The notes under the pieces were generated by a model. That model saw only the letters and a list, made by a program, of their open reading frames with translations, was not told the DNA's origin and made no database searches. From Treponema sp. UBA3819 (GTDB taxonomy: Bacteria; Spirochaetota; Spirochaetia; Treponematales; Treponemataceae), in contig DFDV01000055.1 in NCBI GenBank assembly GCA_002369025.1, positions 1 to 12,689 of the forward strand: 12,689 nucleotides of DNA. The letters are read 5' to 3'. Shown here in pieces: positions 5,713-12,412 of the stretch. Within the stretch, counting starts at the first letter, position 1, and each line of letters starts with the position of its first letter. Position numbers and translations under genes: made by a program.

Positions 5713-6756
5713 ATGGCAGTTCCCGTATACCTGCTTGCCGGTCCGGAAATCGGTGAGCGGAATGATTTTGCAGAAAAAATTAAGGCAGATGTAAAGAAGA
5801 AATTTGGTTCCAGTGAGGATTATCTTTTTTACGCTGCCGATACTCGCATTCAGGATGTGGTGGCCCAGCTCCGCACGGAGTCTCTTTTTGATCCGGCTAC
5901 TGTCATTGTCCTGCGGGGGGCGGAGCAAATTAAATTAAAGGATGACATTGCCCTGCTGGGCGAATGGATTTCTTCGGTTACTCCTTCTGCAGACAACAAA
6001 TCTCCTTCAGACTCATCCGTGCTTATTCTGGTAAGCGATGAAACATCTGTAGATTCCAAGCTGGAAAAAATAATCCCTAAGGAAAATAAAAAAATCTTCT
6101 GGGAAATGTATGAAGATCGTAAGGAAAGCTGGGTACAGAATTTTTTCCGCAAAAACGGTTATTCTGTTATCCCGGATGCAATCGCTACCATTCTTGATAT
6201 GGTGGAAAATAATACGGAAGAACTGCGGAATGAATGCAGTCGATTTTTTCTCTGCTTTCCTAAAGACCATGCCATTACGCCGGAAGATGTGGAACAGATT
6301 CTGGCGCACAATCGTGAGGAATCTGCATTTACCCTTTTTGATGCAATGGCAGATTCTGAAGTATCAGTCCACAAAAGACTGGAAAATGCCCTTCAGATTT
6401 TGCAAAAAATCCTGCTCACCAAAAACAATAATGCAGTCATGCTGATTGCTGGTCTCGCATCTTGTTTCCGCAGACTGTCTGCCTGGCATCGTATTCATGC
6501 CGGTGGAGTTTCTGTAGATGAATTGACGCTTAAACAGAGCGGGTTTGCTGCAAAATCAGCCCGCATCCAGTACAGCAAAGCCTCCCGCGTGTGGACGAAT
6601 GGTCAGACAAGCGCAATTATCGCCCTTCTTTCTAAAAGCGATATGGAAATTCGTTCTATGGGCTCGGCTTTTTTAGAAACGCAGCTTACCCTTATGCTCT
6701 ATGAAATCATCGTTAAACACGGTTCTTATGCAGCCTCTTATGAGACGAATGCATAA
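5713..6756 (+). CDS. holA: DNA polymerase III delta subunit
   Basis: A 347-residue clamp-loader delta subunit, which opens the sliding clamp for loading onto DNA. The HolA pattern is visible: YLLAGPEIGERNDF at the start in place of a true P-loop, SLFDPATVIVLRGAE (about 56-70), the TEELRNECSRFFL helix (about 168-181) followed by ITPEDVEQIL, and the C-terminal helical domain with LQILQKILL. Its ATG comes one codon after the lexA stop and in the same frame (TAA ACG ATG). No Shine-Dalgarno sequence is visible, so translation probably depends on ribosomes finishing lexA. The stop at 6754-6756 leaves one base before the convergent neighbour. Confidence 0.85.
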   Translation: MAVPVYLLAGPEIGERNDFAEKIKADVKKKFGSSEDYLFYAADTRIQDVVAQLRTESLFDPATVIVLRGAEQIKLKDDIALLGEWISSVTPSADNKSPSDSSVLILVSDETSVDSKLEKIIPKENKKIFWEMYEDRKESWVQNFFRKNGYSVIPDAIATILDMVENNTEELRNECSRFFLCFPKDHAITPEDVEQILAHNREESAFTLFDAMADSEVSVHKRLENALQILQKILLTKNNNAVMLIAGLASCFRRLSAWHRIHAGGVSVDELTLKQSGFAAKSARIQYSKASRVWTNGQTSAIIALLSKSDMEIRSMGSAFLETQLTLMLYEIIVKHGSYAASYETNA

Positions 6757-6757
6757 A

Positions 6758-6985
6758 TCAGTCCAGTGTCACTTCATCAAGCATTTTTTTAAGGGATTCC
6801 AGATCTTCTTTTGAAAGAGTAAGGCCTTTTCCCATTTTCTGGTGATCAGGTGACCAGGAACGAATGTCATATTTTGCAGGACGGCCACCCCATGACACTT
6901 TGTTCAGCTCCAGTTTCCAGCCGCCCTTTCCTTCTGAAATCACGCCAACTTCTTTTTCAATCGAAAAAGTGAAATCATCTGCCAT
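6758..6985 (-). CDS. YdbC-like PC4/Sub1 single-stranded DNA-binding protein
   Basis: A 75-residue protein resembling bacterial YdbC, the relative of eukaryotic transcription cofactor PC4. The family shape is visible: an N-terminal strand (FTFSIEKEVGVIS), a KGGWKLELNKVSWGG strand pair, PAKYDIRSWSPDHQKMGKG, and a final helix (LSKEDLESLKKML). Members bind single-stranded DNA with little sequence preference; a role in transcription or repair here is inference. TCCTCC at 6991-6996 is the complement of a GGAGGA ribosome binding site five bases from the start. The gene is monocistronic and converges on holA. Confidence 0.8.
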   Translation of the reverse strand: MADDFTFSIEKEVGVISEGKGGWKLELNKVSWGGRPAKYDIRSWSPDHQKMGKGLTLSKEDLESLKKMLDEVTLD

Positions 6986-7034
6986 ATAAATCCTCCATAA
7001 AACAGCCTGTATTGTGCAGAAACTTCTTTTGTTT

Positions 7035-7040
7035 ATTATA
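7035..7040 (-). promoter_or_regulatory. -10 box of the YdbC-like gene
   Basis: On the minus strand this reads TATAAT, about 50 bases upstream of the start codon. The -35 region is poor (around TTCAAA). The divergent promoter of the lipoprotein gene lies about 35 bases further right. Confidence 0.45.
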
Positions 7041-7072
7041 ACACATATTTGTAAAATTTGAAGAAATCAATG

Positions 7073-7101
7073 TTGCCCACAATTAAAATCTTCTCTATAA
7101 T
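7073..7101 (+). promoter_or_regulatory. Promoter of the lipoprotein/LysM-like gene pair
   Basis: TTGCCC (7073-7078), a 17-base spacer and a perfect TATAAT (7096-7101). The expected start near 7108 gives a leader of about 55 bases ending in the GGGAGG ribosome binding site (7152-7157). Confidence 0.7.
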
Positions 7102-7163
7102 TGTCGATATATAAAAATGATGATAACTTCTTGTAACATAAAAGTATTTTTGGGAGGAAAAAG

Positions 7164-8282
7164 TTGAAAAAGATACGGATTGCTGCAATCCTCTGTGCAT
7201 TGACTGCATGTGGATTCATTGCTTGTAAGTCAGCACCAAAAGAAGAGCCCGCTCCTGTAGAAGAGCCCGTCACAGAAACACCTCAGCCCCAGCCCGAACC
7301 TGAGCCGGAACCAGAACCACAGCCTGAACCGGAACCAGAAAAAACTGACTTCTCCGAGGCAAACAAGGCATTGCTGGAAAAACTGGAAGAAGCCCGCAAT
7401 AAGGCTGTAGAGGCAGATGCAAAGTATTATTATCCTAAGGAATTTGCCGCCGCTGATGAATCTGGTGATAAAGTAAAGAAAGATGTGGAAGAAAATCCCA
7501 ATACGGACTATTCTGCCGACATAAATGATTTGATTGCCCGGTATGAAGCCCTGGCAAAAGCCGCAGAAGCCCAGCGCATGAAAAAACGCGTGGACGAGAT
7601 GGCATTCTCAGAGTTTGACCAGGCGGCTTATGACGCAGGTTCGGCTGCACTGGATAAATTCGGAGCAGGCGGAAGCGGTGCAGAACAACTGGTAAATGCC
7701 AGTGCCGCTTATGATGCCTACAAACTGCTTCTGAATAAGGGATTTATTGCTCTTGCCGGAAAAGAACGCAATGCTGCCCTTGAGGCAAAGAAAAATGCGG
7801 ACAGCGTAAAGGCTGGCGTTTCCCAGAAAGAAACTTATGGACAGGCATCGGTTTCTTTCAAAAAGGCAGATTCTTCGTATGTCACAAAAGATATCGAAGG
7901 TGCATACGAAGGCTATAAATTCGCCAGGGAAACATACACGGCTCTCTTTGAAAAAGTATCTGCCGCACGTGCCGCCGCTCAGGCTGCCATTGAAAGGGCA
8001 AAGCAGCGTACAGCAGACAGTGCAAACTATGCAAGCGACGCCGATGAAATTGCTCCCCTTACCGCTCCTGTTAAGGGCATCGAAGATGAAAATGCAGTTC
8101 TCCTTGAAGAAGATAATCTTGCAAATCCTGATGATGCCGTTATTAACGTAAACGAAGGTTCAACAGCACAGGCTGCCGAAAAAGCCGCCGCCGCCGCAAT
8201 CGCCGCTGAAGAAGCAACAAATGCTGCAATACACAAGGGTGCAGAAGTAATCAAGTCCGCTGGAAATGGAGATGCAAAATGA
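7164..8282 (+). CDS. TmpA-like membrane lipoprotein
   Basis: A 372-residue envelope protein starting at TTG, chosen because GGGAGG lies six bases upstream and a signal sequence follows at once. There are two possible lipidation cysteines: Cys16 after LTA and Cys21 after FIA; Cys21 fits better because a charged and proline-rich tether follows. Residues 40-59 are a run of PQ/PE dipeptides, which usually gives a stiff rod. The rest is almost all alpha-helical and rich in Ala, Glu and Lys, ending in an alanine-rich stretch (335-355). The architecture and the ATGA overlap with a LysM-like partner resemble the TmpA-TmpB pair of Treponema pallidum; this is recognition from memory. It probably bridges membrane and cell wall. 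No enzymatic motif is seen. Confidence 0.65.
   Translation: MKKIRIAAILCALTACGFIACKSAPKEEPAPVEEPVTETPQPQPEPEPEPEPQPEPEPEKTDFSEANKALLEKLEEARNKAVEADAKYYYPKEFAAADESGDKVKKDVEENPNTDYSADINDLIARYEALAKAAEAQRMKKRVDEMAFSEFDQAAYDAGSAALDKFGAGGSGAEQLVNASAAYDAYKLLLNKGFIALAGKERNAALEAKKNADSVKAGVSQKETYGQASVSFKKADSSYVTKDIEGAYEGYKFARETYTALFEKVSAARAAAQAAIERAKQRTADSANYASDADEIAPLTAPVKGIEDENAVLLEEDNLANPDDAVINVNEGSTAQAAEKAAAAAIAAEEATNAAIHKGAEVIKSAGNGDAK
7281..7340 (+). repeat. Six-base coding repeat for Pro-Glu/Pro-Gln tether
   Basis: Ten dipeptide units (PQ or PE) are encoded by degenerate CCxGAx/CCxCAx hexamers. The units differ at third positions, so the tract looks old rather than freshly expanded. Unit gain or loss stays in frame and would change only tether length. 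Confidence 0.75.
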
Positions 8283-8980
8283 AAAAAGTACTGACCGTTT
8301 TTGCGGCTCTCTTTGCCGCATCACAGCTTTTCGCTGTAAGTTATAAAAATAATACCTACCAGAAGCTTGCGAATGAATATACAAGAAAGGCTGAAAAAGC
8401 CATGGATGCGGGCGAGTATGTGCTTGCAGAAGAATATGCTGCAAAAGCAGAAGAAAATGCTGCTCTTTCTGAAGCCTACATCAAAAAAATGCTTGCCAAA
8501 GCTGACTGCGACAAGGCTATGAAAGAAGCTTCAAAACGTCTGGATTATGCAAAAGAAATCCACGCCGACAGGAACTTCCCCATGGCATTCTCTTCTGCCC
8601 AGCAGTCTTATGCCAGTGCACAGGAAGCGTATGATGGCGAAGATTATGTTACGGCAACAGCCTATGCAAATCAGGTGCTTTCCGCCCTTGCAGACATCAG
8701 GGAAATTACCCCTCTGCCGGAATATTATGTGGTTCGCCCCTGGGCAGACACAAAAGACTGTTACTGGAACATTTCTGGACGCGCATATGTTTACAACAAT
8801 CCTCTTCTCTGGGAAAATCTTTACCAGAATGCAGAAAATAAAAAGAATATGCCTCGTCCTTCAGATCCGAATCTGATTCTGCCCGGCATGAAGATGAAAA
8901 TTCCCAGTATCACCGGAGAATTCAGGGAGGGCACATATAACCCTGCAAAGAGTTATGAACCCTACAATGCAAACCGCTAA
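8279..8980 (+). CDS. TmpB-like exported protein with C-terminal LysM-like domain
   Basis: A 233-residue protein with a signal peptide (1-19, cleavage probably after LFA). A helical repeat region (about 25-140) has TPR-like pairs such as AGEYVLAEEYAAKAEE and GEDYVTATAYANQVL. The C-terminal domain (149-209) begins YYVVRPWADTKDCYWNISG and ends LILPGMKMKIPS, the layout of a LysM-type peptidoglycan-binding domain with an insertion. The start codon overlaps the preceding stop as ATGA, with GGAG at 8268-8271, so the two are translationally coupled and probably work together. By memory this matches the TmpB position in treponemes. The stop leaves one base before the convergent Nudix gene. Confidence 0.65.
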   Translation: MKKVLTVFAALFAASQLFAVSYKNNTYQKLANEYTRKAEKAMDAGEYVLAEEYAAKAEENAALSEAYIKKMLAKADCDKAMKEASKRLDYAKEIHADRNFPMAFSSAQQSYASAQEAYDGEDYVTATAYANQVLSALADIREITPLPEYYVVRPWADTKDCYWNISGRAYVYNNPLLWENLYQNAENKKNMPRPSDPNLILPGMKMKIPSITGEFREGTYNPAKSYEPYNANR

Positions 8981-8981
8981 G

Positions 8982-9542
8982 TCAGATTTGCTGATGCGAA
9001 ATATATTCACGGTATAATGCGAGGCCCGCCGCCATCAGTGCGTGCGGGTATTCTTTTGTTCCCATCTTTTTATACACTTCTTCTTTGGGAACTTCAAAAT
9101 AGTGCAGGTATTCATCTTCATCAAGCTGCTGTTTCCCTGTAGATTCCAGATCAAAAGCCGCAAAAACATGCACATGATTGCTCATCAGGGCAGGGTTTGG
9201 GTTCATGCTGCCTAATTTTACCAGTTTTGCTGCCCTAAAGCCTGTTTCCTCTTTTAATTCACGGGCTGCGGCCTTTTCCGGTGCTTCGCCAGCTTCTATC
9301 ACTCCGCCCGGAAATTCAATACTCAGTGCCCTTTCTCCATGCCGCCATTGTTTAACCATCAGAAAGGATTTTCCTGCATCGGGAATGACAATAACCCAGT
9401 CCGGTGCATCCATTACAACATAGTCTCCTTTCAGACCATCAGAAGACGTTGATTCTATTGAGGTAACGTCCAGAACGCGTGTCTTCAGCAGAGTTGTCTT
9501 TTTACCTTCTTTCCACACCAGAGAATCATCATTTACCTGCAT
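8982..9542 (-). CDS. Nudix hydrolase, ADP-ribose pyrophosphatase-like
   Basis: A 186-residue Nudix enzyme with a perfect Nudix box, G-x5-E-x7-REL-x-EE-x-GF (residues 80-102), which binds the metal ion and cleaves a nucleoside diphosphate linked to another group. The surrounding pattern (VKQWRHGERALSIEFPGG before the box; GSMNPNPALMSNHVHVF after it) resembles ADP-ribose/NDP-sugar pyrophosphatases, but the substrate is not fixed by sequence. The start at 9542 is preferred: AGGAGG (complement at 9548-9553) lies five bases before it. Upstream in-frame TTG (9569) and ATG (9563) lack such a site. It converges on the TmpB-like gene. Confidence 0.85.
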   Translation of the reverse strand: MQVNDDSLVWKEGKKTTLLKTRVLDVTSIESTSSDGLKGDYVVMDAPDWVIVIPDAGKSFLMVKQWRHGERALSIEFPGGVIEAGEAPEKAAARELKEETGFRAAKLVKLGSMNPNPALMSNHVHVFAAFDLESTGKQQLDEDEYLHYFEVPKEEVYKKMGTKEYPHALMAAGLALYREYISHQQI

Positions 9543-9593
9543 ACCGGCCTCCTGCAAATACATTTGCAAAATCTTTAGAGTTATTTCTTTACT

Positions 9594-9622
9594 TTGTACA
9601 CTTTTGGCTTTATTATTATAAT
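9594..9622 (+). promoter_or_regulatory. Promoter of the kinase-like/pgsA cluster
   Basis: TTGTAC (9594-9599), a 17-base spacer and a perfect TATAAT (9617-9622). Transcription should begin near 9629, about 22 bases before the start codon, with GGAGG at 9641-9645 in the leader. It overlaps the opposite promoter at 9629-9657. Confidence 0.6.
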
Positions 9623-9628
9623 ATACTG

Positions 9629-9657
9629 ATTATAACAGACGGAGGTCGATATGGCAA
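9629..9657 (-). promoter_or_regulatory. Promoter of the Nudix gene
   Basis: Read on the minus strand: TTGCCA (9657-9652), a 17-base spacer and TATAAT (9634-9629). Its -35 box lies within the first codons of the divergent gene. It is closer to consensus than the forward promoter. Confidence 0.55.
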
Positions 9658-10475
9658 TTTTAACAATCTCACGGCAAGTCGCAGCCTTTGGTGATGAAAT
9701 TGCCCTTGCCGCCGCCAAAAAAATCGGATATCGCTTTGTTACCCGTACAGACATTGAAAAGCGTATCGTGGAATTGGGGTTTCCTGCAGAAAAACTCCGC
9801 AAATATGATGAAAAAAAACCGGGATTTTTTGCTTCCCTCACAAAAGACAGGGATGAATATTTTGACTATCTTCAGACCGCTGTATTGGAAACTGCCGCTG
9901 ATGGCAATGTAATCATGATTGGACGTGGTGCCTTTATCATTCTTTCCGATCTCCCCAATCATCTTGCCTTTCGTTTTATAGCCCCTGATGCAATCCGCTT
10001 GGAAAGACTTAAGCGGGAATTTAACTGGAATGACAAGCAGGCCCTGAAACGCATCCAGGAAAGCGATTCAAATCGTCTGGGCTTTCACAAGAGTTTCTTT
10101 AATTACGACAACAGAGATCCGGCTCTTTTCCACCTGGTCATCAATACGGGTATGCTGGATGTAGACAGTGCCGCCACGATGATTGCCGAGACTGTAAAAT
10201 CAACCATTACGCCGGAAAAAGAAGCGGCCGGACAAAAGCGCGTAGATGATCTCCTGATTGGTCAGCGCATCGTAAATATGCTTGTCTTCGACTATCATAT
10301 CAATATTAACTTTCTGCGTGCCGTTATCAAGGATAAGAAAATTACCTTGCAGGGCGTTGCAGATTCCGCCGCAATTGTGGACCGTGCCATGGCAATTGCT
10401 GCCAGTGAACTTCCCGGATACAGCGTAGAGTCAGCAATCAGTGTCGTACAGGATTTCAAGGCGTACCCGCAATGA
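9651..10475 (+). CDS. Cytidylate-kinase-like protein with BON-like C-terminal domain
   Basis: A 274-residue protein. Residues 1-185 follow the cytidylate-kinase-like family: ILTISRQ start, paired strand and loop NVIMIGRGAFIIL (86-98), an arginine-rich segment RLERLKREF, and the late motif NYDNRDPALFHLVINTG (151-167). The usual glycine-rich loop after SRQ (GSGG type) is replaced by VAAFGDEIA, so nucleotide binding may be altered. Residues about 217-268 (INFLRAVIKDKKITLQGVAD and following) fit a BON domain, a small alpha/beta fold linked to membranes or ligand sensing. GGAGG is five bases upstream of the ATG. It overlaps the next gene as ATGA. This is probably not the housekeeping Cmk. Confidence 0.7.
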   Translation: MAILTISRQVAAFGDEIALAAAKKIGYRFVTRTDIEKRIVELGFPAEKLRKYDEKKPGFFASLTKDRDEYFDYLQTAVLETAADGNVIMIGRGAFIILSDLPNHLAFRFIAPDAIRLERLKREFNWNDKQALKRIQESDSNRLGFHKSFFNYDNRDPALFHLVINTGMLDVDSAATMIAETVKSTITPEKEAAGQKRVDDLLIGQRIVNMLVFDYHININFLRAVIKDKKITLQGVADSAAIVDRAMAIAASELPGYSVESAISVVQDFKAYPQ

Positions 10476-11284
10476 CTTTTTCATTTTCCCTTTTTTCAGC
10501 ACTCTTTCTGCTCAGCCTGGGAAGTTCCGCCGGCTGTCTGATCTGCATGCTGTCTGGAAAAATTTTTCATAAATCAGTACTAAAATCCCGTCTCACGATT
10601 TTCTGTGTACTCCTCAGTCTGGCGATTGCGATTTTTGCTTTTTCCCTGATTGTCATTCCGGAAATGTACGCTTCACCTGCTGAATTGCTTGATATGGCAG
10701 GAAAAAACATCCTCTTTTTGTGCGGACTCTTTGCCTGCGGTCTCTTGTGCTCAGTATTCTGGCGTTCCATTCTTCCTCTGGCTGTTTCCTGTTTTATTGC
10801 ACTTTCTGTTTTTACCGGAATAAAACTCTATGGAGCTTTCGGCGCAAATGAAGAGATTTTTTCTCTTGTCGTACAAAATGATGCCATTAAGGTAAACGGA
10901 CAGAATTATCCAGTGCAGAATCCTCAGGGAAAATCTCTGGTCATTAAGAAATATACTCTTCCGGCGGCATTGCTTGTTCCGCTCCCCCGAATCTGGTATG
11001 AAGTCTGTGGCGTAGCAGATACAAGTACGGATTCTCTTTTTCTTTCAGATATAACAACGTTAAGTCACTTTTCAGGCGATGCAGATCGTTCTGTTGTCTT
11101 TTCCGGTGAAGGAAATGAGGTCTTTCTGGGCGGTTTTGTGCAGGCTTATCGGGAATGGCTGCTCAAAAAATCCTCCTTTCAGTTGATTCCTCTTGATGAT
11201 TCCTCAGTCTATCCTTCCCTCTATACCGTAAAAATCCATGCAGGGGGAGAAGTTCTGTCGGCAACTCTTGTCCGTAATCTGTAG
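10472..11284 (+). CDS. Hypothetical membrane protein with four predicted TM helices
   Basis: A 270-residue protein I do not recognise. Hydrophobic segments at about 6-28, 41-63, 79-97 and 99-120 predict four membrane helices. A soluble region of about 150 residues follows, with alternating strands (SLVVQNDAIKVNGQNYPVQ, KSLVIKKYTL, RSVVFSGEGNEVFLGGF) and a possible short re-entrant hydrophobic stretch near 162-172. No catalytic motif is visible. The start overlaps the kinase-like stop as ATGA, and pgsA follows within about 30-50 bases, so all three are probably one operon concerned with the membrane. That link is inference. Confidence 0.65.
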   Translation: MTFSFSLFSALFLLSLGSSAGCLICMLSGKIFHKSVLKSRLTIFCVLLSLAIAIFAFSLIVIPEMYASPAELLDMAGKNILFLCGLFACGLLCSVFWRSILPLAVSCFIALSVFTGIKLYGAFGANEEIFSLVVQNDAIKVNGQNYPVQNPQGKSLVIKKYTLPAALLVPLPRIWYEVCGVADTSTDSLFLSDITTLSHFSGDADRSVVFSGEGNEVFLGGFVQAYREWLLKKSSFQLIPLDDSSVYPSLYTVKIHAGGEVLSATLVRNL

Positions 11285-11315
11285 AATCGGCAGAAGTCTT
11301 GACCTTTTGCCCCCG

Positions 11316-11945
11316 ATGTTAGATACTTCTAGTGTGAAACTTTCAAATAAATTTACTGTAATGCGCCTTTGTTTTGCGCCTTTTTTTCTCTTGATGTATT
11401 ACATCCCCATCTGGTCTGGCTCTGAGATGCTGGCCCGTCTTTCTGCATTTGCAATGGTACCCCTTCTGGCGGTTTTTGAATTAACTGATTTTTTTGACGG
11501 CTACTTTGCACGAAAGAATAACGACGTAAGTGATTTCGGTAAGCTTTTTGATCCCTTTGCGGACATAATGCTGAATCTGACAGTCTTTATATGTACGATG
11601 ACATCCTTTGACCGGATTTCAGGCGGATATATGCCTGTAATCATATTTGTCTTGATTTTGTATCGTGAACTGAGCATGAATTTTCTGCGTATGATTGCAT
11701 CAAAACAGGGAGTTGCTATTGGGGCCCGTAAAGGCGGAAAATTTAAGACCGTATTTTACATTACATCCGGATTTTATGTTCTGCTGATTGAAAGTGCCAT
11801 CCGTCTTGGATTCGGCTTCGGTGAATATATGTCGGTACTGCACACAGTGGCAACAGTAATGTTCTGTATTTGTCTTGCACTGAGTTATATTTCATTCTTT
11901 GATTACCTGCGCAACTTTTCTTCATATCTGAAGAAAGACTTGTAA
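11316..11945 (+). CDS. pgsA: CDP-diacylglycerol-glycerol-3-phosphate 3-phosphatidyltransferase
   Basis: An integral membrane enzyme of the CDP-alcohol phosphatidyltransferase family. PgsA makes phosphatidylglycerol phosphate, the first committed step to phosphatidylglycerol. The signature D-x2-DG-x2-AR-x8-G-x3-D-x3-D is complete (Asp58, Asp61, Gly62, Ala65, Arg66, Gly75, Asp79, Asp83). The RELSMNFLRMIASKQG and GGKFKT segments favour PgsA over other family members. Length (209 residues from this ATG) and several hydrophobic helices fit. The start is uncertain: the ATG at 11316 and the GTG at 11334, which would give the PgsA-like start VKLSNKFTVMRL, both lack a clear ribosome binding site. An ATG at 11238 would overlap the upstream gene by 47 bases and add unlikely residues. 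Confidence 0.8.
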   Translation: MLDTSSVKLSNKFTVMRLCFAPFFLLMYYIPIWSGSEMLARLSAFAMVPLLAVFELTDFFDGYFARKNNDVSDFGKLFDPFADIMLNLTVFICTMTSFDRISGGYMPVIIFVLILYRELSMNFLRMIASKQGVAIGARKGGKFKTVFYITSGFYVLLIESAIRLGFGFGEYMSVLHTVATVMFCICLALSYISFFDYLRNFSSYLKKDL

Positions 11946-12022
11946 AAGTCACCAGATTTCCCTGGTTTGAAAAAAAAATGCAAAAAAAATTAAAAATTTT
12001 TGTATTTTTTATGTTTGACCTA

Positions 12023-12052
12023 TTGACGGAAATATAATGGTTGTGATATAGT
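12023..12052 (+). promoter_or_regulatory. rRNA promoter P1
   Basis: TTGACG (12023-12028), an 18-base spacer and TATAGT (12047-12052) with extended TGA before it. The likely start is A12060, giving an RNA that begins ACCCGCC and folds at once into GCCGC-TAA-GCGGC (12064-12076). Confidence 0.65.
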
Positions 12053-12133
12053 CATTCTTACCCGCCGCTAAGCGGCAGACAAGAACTTCAACGATAAAAA
12101 GTTGAAAAAAAATAAAAAAAAGAGAAAAAGTTC

Positions 12134-12162
12134 TTGACAAACCTGAAAAACGGTGCTAAACT
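12134..12162 (+). promoter_or_regulatory. rRNA promoter P2 with A-rich upstream element
   Basis: A consensus TTGACA (12134-12139), a 17-base spacer and TAAACT (12157-12162) with extended TGC before it. The upstream 40 bases (about 12093-12130) are nearly all A, as in an UP element bound by the polymerase alpha subunit. The likely start is A12170, with the RNA beginning ACCCGCT and forming CCGCT/AGCGG (12172-12188). Confidence 0.75.
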
Positions 12163-12412
12163 CTTTCTCACCCGCTAACGAAAAGCGGAATGATGTTTGA
12201 AACTTACCAAGGGAAGGAAGGAAGACGAAAAACAGAGGTTTTTCGCAAGCGACGAAACAAAAGCCAGCGGGTCAGCCGGAAACGGAAATGACCTGCAAGA
12301 TGACCGTCCGACATCCGTGAGGATTTGGACGGATTCCTAATTCAATTCGATAAAAAGGATTGTCGGGACTATTTGAAGTGAAAATCTTTAGCCCTTCGGG
12401 GCTTTAGGAATA

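Larger units (their letters stand above)
11946..12412. other. rRNA operon control region and leader, no protein gene
   Basis: A 467-base stretch without a credible coding frame. It starts with a weak hairpin (ACCAG 11951-11955 with CTGGT 11962-11966) lacking a T run, then A/T-rich DNA, two promoters, and a leader. Leader stem-loops I can pair are: 12226-12245 (8 base pairs, loop AGAG), 12267-12296 (8 pairs enclosing CCG-GAAA-CGG), 12304-12332 (CCGTCC/GGACGG enclosing ATCC-GTGA-GGAT) and 12390-12403 (AGCCC-TTCG-GGGCT). I see no convincing boxA antitermination element. Confidence 0.75.

Noticed and set aside
6748..6790. Terminator for holA (AATGC/GCATT followed by seven T)
   Set aside because: Only five base pairs with a loop of about 28 bases; too weak to call, and it lies inside the opposite gene.
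9543..9569. Nudix start at TTG 9569 or ATG 9563
   Set aside because: A consensus AGGAGG sits just before the ATG at 9542; the upstream codons would place that site within the coding region and have none of their own.
11238..11315. pgsA start at ATG 11238
   Set aside because: It overlaps the upstream gene by 47 bases, has no ribosome binding site, and adds a segment unlike PgsA N termini.
12087..12106. TTCAAC/GTTGAA hairpin before rRNA promoter P2
   Set aside because: Followed by A rather than T and small; more likely incidental to the A-rich upstream element than a terminator.
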